A DNA stretch of 64,000 bases from assembly GCF_029919115.1 (NCBI RefSeq), contig NZ_CP123990.1, forward strand, positions 3,932,501 to 3,996,500. Reading direction: 5' to 3'. Both the position numbers and the translations under genes were made by a program. Under the pieces are notes generated by a model. The model had not been told where the DNA came from. It did not search any database and was given only the letters and a program-made list of their open reading frames with translations. This DNA comes from Variovorax paradoxus (lineage in GTDB: Bacteria; Pseudomonadota; Gammaproteobacteria; Burkholderiales; Burkholderiaceae_C). This document shows positions 57,570-64,000 of this stretch, piece by piece. Numbering within the stretch: position 1 is the first letter of the stretch; each line of letters starts with the position of its first letter.

Positions 57570-58475
57570 TCAGCCGGTGAGGCGCTCCAGCGCTTCCCGG
57601 TACTTGGCCGCGGTCTTCTCGATGACTTCGGCCGGCAGGCGCGGCGCGGGCGGCGTCTTGTCCCAGGGCTTGCCGTTGATCTTGGTGGCTTCGAGCCAGT
57701 CGCGCACAAACTGCTTGTCGTAGCTCGGCGGATTGGCGCCCGCAGCCAGTGCGGCCTGGTAGCCCTCGACCGGCCAGTAGCGCGAGCTGTCGGGCGTGAG
57801 CACTTCGTCCATCAGCACCAGCGTGCCGGCCTCGTCCAGGCCAAACTCGAACTTGGTGTCGGCAATGATCATTCCCTTGGTGAGAGCGATCTGCGCGGCG
57901 GTTTCGTAGATCTCGAGGCTGGTCTCGCGAATCTGCTGCGCCAGCTTGGGACCGACGATCTCGACCACGCGGTCATAGCTGATGTTCTCGTCGTGCTCGC
58001 CGGCCGCGGCCTTGGCGGCGGGCGTGAAAATCGGGCGCGGCAGCTTGCTCGCGTTGGTGAGCCCTTCGGGCAGCGGAACGCCGCACACGGAGCGGCTTTC
58101 CTGGTATTCCTTCCAGCCGCTGCCGGCCAGGTAGCCGCGCACCACGGCCTCGACCGGAATCGGCGTCAGGCGCTTGACCAGCATCGATCGGCCGGTGACC
58201 TGCGGCACTTCTTCGGCCGTGACCACGCTTTCGGGCGCTTCGCCCGTCAGGTGGTTGGGACACAGCTGGCCAAGCCGTTCGAACCACCACAGCGCCATTT
58301 GCGTGAGGATTTCGCCCTTGCCCGGAATCGGCTCGCCCATGATCACGTCGAAGGCGCTGAGCCGGTCGCTCGCGACCATCAGGATGCGGTCTTCGCCAAC
58401 GGCGTAGTTGTCGCGCACCTTGCCGCGCGCAAGCAGGGGCAGGCTCTGGATGGAGGAGGTGTGGACGGTGGTCAT
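57570..58475 (-). CDS. purC: Phosphoribosylaminoimidazole-succinocarboxamide synthase
   Basis: 301 residues. [51 protein letters not shown] near residue 17 and later [33 protein letters not shown] near 204 are SAICAR synthase signatures; the fungal/long type with [21 protein letters not shown] near 133. It joins aspartate to CAIR. It follows fba after a terminator, so it needs its own promoter within the 94-base gap. Confidence 0.97.
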   Translation of the reverse strand: MTTVHTSSIQSLPLLARGKVRDNYAVGEDRILMVASDRLSAFDVIMGEPIPGKGEILTQMALWWFERLGQLCPNHLTGEAPESVVTAEEVPQVTGRSMLVKRLTPIPVEAVVRGYLAGSGWKEYQESRSVCGVPLPEGLTNASKLPRPIFTPAAKAAAGEHDENISYDRVVEIVGPKLAQQIRETSLEIYETAAQIALTKGMIIADTKFEFGLDEAGTLVLMDEVLTPDSSRYWPVEGYQAALAAGANPPSYDKQFVRDWLEATKINGKPWDKTPPAPRLPAEVIEKTAAKYREALERLTG

Positions 58476-58526
58476 GGGGCGATGCTGTACGGAAACGGGT
58501 GACGGGAAAACGGATTGTGCGCGCAG

Positions 58527-58550
58527 AAAAAAGCCACCGCGAACGGTGGC
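58527..58550 (-). terminator. Terminator after fba
   Basis: GCCACCG/CGGTGGC stem with a four-base loop, followed on the minus strand by six T (58527-58532). It lies between fba and purC. Confidence 0.88.
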
Positions 58551-58574
58551 CTGCGAATCGCGGAAAAAGTTTCT

Positions 58575-59639
58575 TCAGACCACTTCTTGCGCGAGCTCGC
58601 CCTTGGCGTACTTGGCAGCAACCACTTGCAGCGTCTCGCCCTTGATCTTGGCGCCCTGGCCTTCGCAGCCGAACTCGATGTAGCGCTGCTTGCAGATCTG
58701 CTTGGCGGCTTCGCGCGCGGGCTTGAGCCATTCGCGGGCATCGAACTTCTCGGGGTTCTCGGCCAGGAACTTGCGCACCGCGCCGGTCATGGCCAGGCGG
58801 ATGTCGGTGTCGATGTTGATCTTGCGCACGCCGTACTTGATGGCTTCCTGGATTTCCTCGACGGGCACGCCGTAGGTTTCCTTCATGTTGCCGCCGTACT
58901 TGCGGATGATCTCGAGCAGGTCTTGCGGCACCGACGACGAGCCGTGCATCACCAGGTGGGTGTTGGGCAGGCGAGCGTGGATTTCCTTCACGCGCGAAAT
59001 CGACAGGATGTCGCCCGTGGGCTTGCGGGTGAACTTGTAGGCGCCGTGGCTGGTGCCGATGGCAATGGCCAGCGCGTCGAGCTGCGTGGCCTTCACGAAC
59101 TGGGCGGCTTCTTCGGGGTCGGTAAGCAGCGCGGAGTGGTCGAGCACGCCTTCGGCGCCAATGCCGTCTTCCTCGCCGGCCATGCCGGTCTCGAGCGAAC
59201 CCAGGCAGCCCAGCTCGCCTTCGACCGTGACGCCGACCTTGTGTGCCAGCTGCACCACCTTGCGGGTCACGTCGACGTTGTAGTCGAAGGAGGCGGGCGT
59301 CTTGCCGTCTTCATGCAGCGAGCCGTCCATCATCACGGAGGAGAACCCGAGGTCGATGGCGCCCTGGCAGATGGCCGGGCTCTGGCCGTGGTCCTGGTGC
59401 ATGACCAGCGGAATGTTCGGGTACTGCTCGATCGCGGCCTGGATCAGGTGCTTGATGAAGGCCTCACCGGCGTATTTGCGGGCACCGGCGCTGGCCTGCA
59501 GGATGACGGGCGCGCCGGTTTCCTTGGCGGCCTCCATCACGGCCTGGACCTGTTCGAGGTTGTTGACGTTGAAGGCCGGAATGCCGTAGCCGTTGGCGGC
59601 TGCGTGGTCCAGCAGTTCGCGCATCGAGACGAGTGCCAT
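58575..59639 (-). CDS. fba: Class II fructose-bisphosphate aldolase
   Basis: 354 residues from the ATG at 59639, the Calvin-type class II form. Zinc ligands and active-site segments: [14 protein letters not shown] near residue 75, [12 protein letters not shown] near 105, [12 protein letters not shown] near 139, GTSHGAYKF near 195, and VMHGSSSVP near 229 followed by [15 protein letters not shown]. It cleaves fructose 1,6-bisphosphate in glycolysis/gluconeogenesis. Neighbour genes pyk and pgk are of the same pathway but separated by acdRS. Confidence 0.97.
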   Translation of the reverse strand: MALVSMRELLDHAAANGYGIPAFNVNNLEQVQAVMEAAKETGAPVILQASAGARKYAGEAFIKHLIQAAIEQYPNIPLVMHQDHGQSPAICQGAIDLGFSSVMMDGSLHEDGKTPASFDYNVDVTRKVVQLAHKVGVTVEGELGCLGSLETGMAGEEDGIGAEGVLDHSALLTDPEEAAQFVKATQLDALAIAIGTSHGAYKFTRKPTGDILSISRVKEIHARLPNTHLVMHGSSSVPQDLLEIIRKYGGNMKETYGVPVEEIQEAIKYGVRKINIDTDIRLAMTGAVRKFLAENPEKFDAREWLKPAREAAKQICKQRYIEFGCEGQGAKIKGETLQVVAAKYAKGELAQEVV

Positions 59640-59773
59640 GGGAAATACCTCGCGGATATAGGGGAAAAAGAAGGCGGAAAGACAGGAGAAAACTGCCGCA
59701 ATTCTATCGAGCCCCCTTGTGGGACGGCACTGACAGGTACCTCCAGGGACGAGCCGTGTCGTGGCGCGCGCCC

Positions 59774-60283
59774 CTAGATCGGCAGTTGCGTGGTCGACAA
59801 GACCTGCTTGAGCACCACGAAAGTCCGGATCTGCCGCACGCCCGGCAAATACAGCAGCTGCTCCGCATGCAGCCGGTTGAAGCTGTCGTTGTCGCGCGTG
59901 CGCACGAGCATGAAGTAGTCGAACTCGCCCGTGACCACGTGGCATTCGAGGCAGCCCGACACCTTTTGCGCGGCCTTTTCGAAGTCGGCAAAGGAATCGG
60001 GCGTGGAGCGGTCGAGCACCACGCCGATCATCACCAGCATGCCGAGTTCGAGCGCGTCGGCATCGAGCAACGCCACGATGCCCTTGATGAGCCCGGCGGC
60101 CTTGAGCCGCTCCACGCGGCGCAGGCAGGCGGGCGCGCTCAAGTTGACCTTGGCCGCCAGCGCCACGTTCGACACCGAGGCGTCGCGCTGCAGGGCGCGA
60201 AGAATGGCGCGATCGGTGCGGTCGAGCTCTGCCGCCGCCTCGGCCGCCTGTGCCGGCGTGGCACGCAACTTTGTTGTGCTCAT
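59774..60283 (-). CDS. acdR: Lrp/AsnC-family regulator AcdR
   Basis: 169 residues. The helix-turn-helix [65 protein letters not shown] (residues 20-83) and an RAM domain near 90-160 are typical of Lrp proteins. It is divergent from acdS, the known position of acdR, whose product controls ACC deaminase in response to ACC and leucine. The 134-base gap holds an inverted repeat. Confidence 0.92.
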   Translation of the reverse strand: MSTTKLRATPAQAAEAAAELDRTDRAILRALQRDASVSNVALAAKVNLSAPACLRRVERLKAAGLIKGIVALLDADALELGMLVMIGVVLDRSTPDSFADFEKAAQKVSGCLECHVVTGEFDYFMLVRTRDNDSFNRLHAEQLLYLPGVRQIRTFVVLKQVLSTTQLPI

Positions 60284-60335
60284 CTTTATCCTGGCGAACC
60301 AAAAATCTCTGATTGCGCGATCTTGTCTTTTTTAA

Positions 60336-60374
60336 CGCCGAAATTCCACCTAAGTTTGCAAGCACGTTTCGGCG
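60336..60374. promoter_or_regulatory. Inverted repeat in the acdR-acdS control region
   Basis: CGCCGAAA (60336-60343) and TTTCGGCG (60367-60374) are perfect complements separated by 23 bases. They lie 44-82 bases before acdS. The spacing suits an Lrp-type octamer or two-site binding. No clean sigma-70 promoter is visible by eye. Confidence 0.5.
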
Positions 60375-60417
60375 GCTTCTTCCTACCATCGATGCATCCT
60401 TTTCTGGAGCAGCACCG

Positions 60418-61434
60418 ATGAATCTCAAGAAATTCCCCCGCCACGCACTCACCTTCGGCCCAACGCCGATTCACGCGCTCAAGCGCCTGAGCGCCCACCT
60501 GGGCGGCGAGGTCGAGCTCTACGCCAAGCGCGAGGACTGCAACAGCGGCCTGGCCTTCGGCGGCAACAAGACGCGCAAGCTCGAGTACCTGATCCCCGAG
60601 GCGCTCGAGGGCGGCTACGACACGCTGGTGTCGATCGGCGGCATCCAGTCGAACCAGACCCGGCAGGTGGCGGCCGTGGCCGCGCACCTGGGCCTGAAGT
60701 GCGTGCTGGTGCAGGAGAACTGGGTCAACTATTCCGACGCGGTGTACGACCGGGTCGGCAACATCGAGATGTCACGCATCATGGGCGCCGACGTGCGGCT
60801 CGATGCCGCGGGCTTCGACATCGGCATTCGCAAGAGCTGGGAAGAGGCCATGAACGATGTCCGCAAGGGCGGCGGCAAGCCCTTTCCCATTCCCGCCGGC
60901 TGCTCGGAGCATCCGCGCGGCGGCCTGGGTTTCGTGGGGTTCGCTGAAGAAGTGCGGCAGCAGGAGGCCGAGCTGGGCTTCAAGTTCGACTACATCGTGA
61001 CTTGCTCGGTCACAGGCAGCACGCAGGCCGGCATGGTGGTGGGCTTTGCGGCCGATGGGCGCGCCGACCGCGTGATCGGCATCGACGCCTCGGCCAAGCC
61101 GCAGCAGACCTTCGAGCAGATCGTGCGCATTGCCAAGGGCACGGCCGAACTGGTCGAGCTGGGCCGCGACATCACCGACAAGGACGTGGTGCTCGACCGC
61201 CGCTTCGGCGGCCCCGAATACGGCCTGCCCAACGAAGGCACGCTGGAAGCGATTCGCCTCTGCGCGCGCCTCGAAGGCATGCTGACCGACCCCGTGTACG
61301 AGGGCAAGTCGATGCACGGGATGATCGAGAAGGTGCGCCTGGGCGAATTCCCGGCGGGTTCGAAGGTGCTGTACGCGCACCTGGGCGGCGTGCCTGCGCT
61401 GAACGCCTACAGCTTCCTGTTCCGCAACGGCTGA
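60418..61434 (+). CDS. acdS: 1-aminocyclopropane-1-carboxylate deaminase
   Basis: 338 residues from the ATG at 60418, the exact usual length. PLP lysine in [11 protein letters not shown] near residue 51, [22 protein letters not shown] near 78, and two residues that separate true ACC deaminase from D-cysteine desulfhydrase: Glu in DPVYEGKSM near 295 and Leu in [11 protein letters not shown] near 322. It degrades the plant ethylene precursor ACC to 2-oxobutyrate and ammonia. Divergent from acdR; its stop is six bases from the pyk stop. Confidence 0.97.
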   Translation: MNLKKFPRHALTFGPTPIHALKRLSAHLGGEVELYAKREDCNSGLAFGGNKTRKLEYLIPEALEGGYDTLVSIGGIQSNQTRQVAAVAAHLGLKCVLVQENWVNYSDAVYDRVGNIEMSRIMGADVRLDAAGFDIGIRKSWEEAMNDVRKGGGKPFPIPAGCSEHPRGGLGFVGFAEEVRQQEAELGFKFDYIVTCSVTGSTQAGMVVGFAADGRADRVIGIDASAKPQQTFEQIVRIAKGTAELVELGRDITDKDVVLDRRFGGPEYGLPNEGTLEAIRLCARLEGMLTDPVYEGKSMHGMIEKVRLGEFPAGSKVLYAHLGGVPALNAYSFLFRNG

Positions 61435-61440
61435 GCGAAC

Positions 61441-62889
61441 TCAGCTCGCGCGGCAGATCTTCAGCATGTTGGTGCCGCCCGGGGCACCCATCGGCTCGCC
61501 GCAGGTAATGGCGTAGACGTCGCCGGTCTGCACGATGCCGCGCTTCTTCAGGTGGGCTTCGGCCTGCTCGAGCGCGGTGTCGCGGTCGCTCTCGGAATCC
61601 ATCAGCAGCGGGCGCACGTTGCGGTAGAGCGCCATGCGGCGCTGCGTGGCAAGGCGCGAGGTCAGCGCGTACATCGGAATGTGCGCGCGGTGGCGGCTCA
61701 TCCACAGCGGCGTGGAGCCCGACTCGGTGAGCGCCACGATCGCCTTGGCGCCCAGGTGGTGGGCGGTGAACAGTGCGCCCATGGCAATCGACTGGTCGAT
61801 GCGGCTGTAGGTCTTGCCGCTGAAGTCGGCGTCGAGCGTCTGGTCCTCGGCCGATTCGGCGGCTTCGCAGATGCGGCTCATCTCCTGCACGGTTTCGAGC
61901 GGGTAGCGGCCAGAAGCAGTTTCGGCCGAGAGCATCACGGCATCGGTGCCGTCGAGCACGGCGTTGGCCACGTCGCTCACCTCGGCGCGGGTGGGCACGG
62001 GGTTGGTGATCATCGACTCCATCATCTGGGTCGCGGTGATCACCACCTTGTCCATGTCGCGCGCCATGCGGATCATTTTTTTCTGCAAGGCGGGCACAGC
62101 GGCGTTGCCGACTTCAACCGCCAGGTCGCCGCGCGCCACCATGATGCCGTCGCTCGCGCGCAGGATTTCTTCGAGCTTGGGAATGGCTTCGGCGCGTTCG
62201 ATCTTGGCGATGAGTCCGGGTTTGTGCCCGTATTCGGCCGCGGCCACGTTGCACAGTTGGCGCGCCATTTCCATGTCGGTGGCGTTCTTGGGAAAGCTCA
62301 CCGCCACGTAGTCGGCCTGGAAGCTCATGGCAGTCTTGATGTCTTCCATGTCCTTGGCGGTAAGCGCCGGCGCCGTGAGGCCGCCGCCCTGCTTGTTGAT
62401 GCCCTTGTTGTTGGAGAGCTCGCCGCCCAGCTTGACGGTGGTGTGAACCGCCTCGCCCCGCACAGCGTCGACCGTGAGCACGATGAGGCCGTCGTTCAGC
62501 AGCAGCCTGTCGCCGGGGCGCACGTCGCGCGGCAGGTCCTTGTAGTCGAGGCCGACGGCATCGGCGTCGCCCGGCTCGGTGCGCGAGGCGTCGAGCACGA
62601 ACTTGGCGCCCGGCTCGAGCCAGACCTTTCCCTGCGCGAACTTGCCGACGCGGATCTTGGGGCCTTGCAGGTCGGCCATGATCGCCACCTCGCGGCCGAT
62701 CTTGCGGGCGGCTTCGCGCACCATGGCGGCGCGGTCGATGTGGTCCTGCGCGGTGCCGTGGCTGAAGTTGAGCCGGACCACGCTGACCTTGTTCAGGATC
62801 ATCTGCTCCAGCAGCTCGGGCGTATTGGAAGCCGGGCCGAGCGTGGCGACGATCTTGGTGGCGTGGCGGGGAAGGCGATCCGTGATCAT
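61441..62889 (-). CDS. pyk: Pyruvate kinase
   Basis: 482 residues from the ATG at 62889, preferred because GGAGA stands nine to thirteen bases before it; the ATG at 62904 adds five residues and has a poorer site. Motifs: RHATKIVATLGPAS, VRLNFSHG, IMADLQGPKIRVGKF, the catalytic MVARGDLAVEVG near 246, and VVITATQMMESMITNPVPTRAEVSDVANAVLDGTDAVMLSAETA near 277. It makes pyruvate and ATP. Downstream of pgk, converging on acdS. Confidence 0.96.
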   Translation of the reverse strand: MITDRLPRHATKIVATLGPASNTPELLEQMILNKVSVVRLNFSHGTAQDHIDRAAMVREAARKIGREVAIMADLQGPKIRVGKFAQGKVWLEPGAKFVLDASRTEPGDADAVGLDYKDLPRDVRPGDRLLLNDGLIVLTVDAVRGEAVHTTVKLGGELSNNKGINKQGGGLTAPALTAKDMEDIKTAMSFQADYVAVSFPKNATDMEMARQLCNVAAAEYGHKPGLIAKIERAEAIPKLEEILRASDGIMVARGDLAVEVGNAAVPALQKKMIRMARDMDKVVITATQMMESMITNPVPTRAEVSDVANAVLDGTDAVMLSAETASGRYPLETVQEMSRICEAAESAEDQTLDADFSGKTYSRIDQSIAMGALFTAHHLGAKAIVALTESGSTPLWMSRHRAHIPMYALTSRLATQRRMALYRNVRPLLMDSESDRDTALEQAEAHLKKRGIVQTGDVYAITCGEPMGAPGGTNMLKICRAS

Positions 62890-62973
62890 TGAGCTTGTCT
62901 CCATTTTGTATCCGCTACTGTATACACTTTGTGTGACAACAGGAAGCGGGCACCGCGGCGCGGGCGCGAAAAA

Positions 62974-64000
62974 TCAGCCTGCGGCACGCTTGGCAAGAAT
63001 TTCGAAGGCCGGGAGGGTCTTGCCCTCGAGCACCTCGAGGAAGGCGCCGCCGCCGGTCGAGATGTAGCCGACCTGCTTCTCGATGCCGTACTTGGCAATG
63101 GCCGCGAGCGTGTCGCCGCCGCCTGCGATCGAGAAGGCGCTGCTCTCGGCAATGGCCTGCGCAATGGCCTTGGTGCCGCCCGCGAAGGCGTCGAACTCGA
63201 ACACGCCCACCGGGCCGTTCCAGACGATGGTGCCGGCTTCGCGCAGTTGCGCCGAAAGGATCTCGGCGGTCTTCGGACCGATGTCCAGGATCAGGTCGTC
63301 ATCGGCCACGTTGCTCGCGTCTTTTACCGTGGCGGGCGCGTCGGCCGCAAAGGTCTTGGCCGTGACCACGTCCACCGGAATCGGCACGTCGGCGCCGCGT
63401 GCGCGCATGGATTCGATCACTTCCTTGGCCTGGTCGACGAGGTCGGGCTCGGCCAGCGACTTGCCGATCTTGAGACCCGCCGCGAGCATGAAGGTGTTGG
63501 CGATGCCGCCGCCGACGATCAGCTGGTCGACATTGGCCGACAGGCTCTTGAGGATGGTGAGCTTGGTGCTCACCTTGGAACCGGCCACGATGGCCACCAG
63601 CGGCCGCTTGGGCAGGGCCAGCGCCTTCGAAATGGCATCGAGTTCGGCGGCAAGCAGCGGGCCGGCCGCGGCCACCTTGGCGAACTGCGCAATGCCGTAG
63701 GTGGTGGCTTCGGCGCGGTGCGCGGTACCGAAGGCGTCGTTCACGTAGATGTCGGTGAGCGCTGCGAGCTTGCGGGCCAGCGCTTCGTCGTTCTTCTTCT
63801 CGCCCTTGTTGACGCGGCAGTTCTCGAGCAGCACGACCTGGCCGGGCTTCACATCGACGCCGTCGACCCAATTGGCGACCACCGGAACCTCGCGGCCCAG
63901 CAGCTCGCCCAGTCGCTTGGCCACGGGGGCAAGCGAGTCTTCGGGCTTGAACTCGCCTTCGGTCGGGCGGCCCAGGTGCGAGGTGACCATGACGGCGGCG
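62974..64000 (-). CDS. pgk: Phosphoglycerate kinase, C-terminal part
   Basis: The frame stays open to the window edge, so about the first 50 residues are missing. [35 protein letters not shown] is the substrate-binding region; [21 protein letters not shown] and the C-terminal [46 protein letters not shown] are classic nucleotide-binding segments. It transfers phosphate from 1,3-bisphosphoglycerate to ADP. 84 bases separate it from pyk. Confidence 0.97.
   Translation of the reverse strand, partial: AAVMVTSHLGRPTEGEFKPEDSLAPVAKRLGELLGREVPVVANWVDGVDVKPGQVVLLENCRVNKGEKKNDEALARKLAALTDIYVNDAFGTAHRAEATTYGIAQFAKVAAAGPLLAAELDAISKALALPKRPLVAIVAGSKVSTKLTILKSLSANVDQLIVGGGIANTFMLAAGLKIGKSLAEPDLVDQAKEVIESMRARGADVPIPVDVVTAKTFAADAPATVKDASNVADDDLILDIGPKTAEILSAQLREAGTIVWNGPVGVFEFDAFAGGTKAIAQAIAESSAFSIAGGGDTLAAIAKYGIEKQVGYISTGGGAFLEVLEGKTLPAFEILAKRAAG

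Noticed and set aside
58575..60452. Fba frame open upstream into acdR
   Set aside because: Aldolase similarity starts exactly at the ATG at 59639. The extension is antisense or out-of-frame sequence over acdR.
62905..62935. Palindromic TGTAT/ATACA and TGTATACA between pgk and pyk as a defined operator
   Set aside because: The short A/T-rich repeats could arise by chance, and no regulator is nearby. Support is too weak for a feature.

Overview
The window is about 64 kb of high-GC DNA that looks like chromosome from a betaproteobacterium of the Comamonadaceae, most likely Variovorax or a close relative. This rests on the gene content (a Bug-type solute receptor, an acdS/acdR pair, a CoA-dependent 2-aminobenzoate/salicylate-type operon), the ribosomal-protein sequences and the gene order. 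It is an assignment from pattern and memory, not from a search. I see no insertion sequence, phage or CRISPR array, and no stretch over 300 bases without a gene.

Layout. 1-8684: small catabolic and transport genes with their regulators: the end of a VOC protein, an orphan amino-acid-type binding protein, a LysR regulator, an orphan E1 alpha/beta pair of a 2-oxoacid dehydrogenase, an SDR divergent from a second LysR regulator, a Bug receptor, DUF1840 and a CFA-type methyltransferase. 8767-15739: an operon for aerobic degradation of an aromatic acid through its CoA thioester (fused FAD monooxygenase/OYE reductase, MarR regulator, enoyl-CoA hydratase, acyl-CoA dehydrogenase, aryl-CoA ligase, RidA). 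A palindrome overlaps its promoter. 15751-24926: two terminators, initiator tRNA-fMet, then the complete spc and alpha ribosomal operons read right to left (rplN to rplQ). These have their own promoter upstream of rplN and are detached from the S10 operon.

24970-36294: housekeeping and stress genes: phytase-like esterase with proC, ubiA with a MaoC protein, recG-oxyR-dps, and queA and tgt with a secreted sugar-dehydrogenase-like protein between them. 36421-44565: mostly uncharacterised envelope genes: an SDR, DUF3597, a membrane zinc-ribbon protein, DUF2145, an exported Ala/Ser-rich protein, a YiaA-like protein, then a CREST-type hydrolase and an MFS/acyltransferase fusion divergent from an HTH regulator. 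Matching GGTATC-N7-GATAC palindromes lie at this regulator's promoter and upstream of the yiaA-like gene.

44577-53215: pyrF; a DMT exporter, tsaB, rimI and a uracil-DNA-glycosylase-like gene; a DeoR regulator divergent from a NUDIX hydrolase; dacB (PBP4); a lipase-like lipoprotein. 53226-64000: purE-purK-tsaC, a YbbN-type thioredoxin, a META-domain lipoprotein, purC, fba, acdR/acdS (ACC deaminase and its Lrp-type regulator), pyk and the 3' part of pgk. acdRS sits inside an otherwise glycolytic/purine order.

The best leads are the GTATC/GATAC palindromes linking the HTH regulator to lipid-envelope genes, the CoA-dependent aromatic operon with operator and possibly leaderless start, and the self-contained spc-alpha-tRNA-fMet unit with terminator-like hairpins around rpsD.
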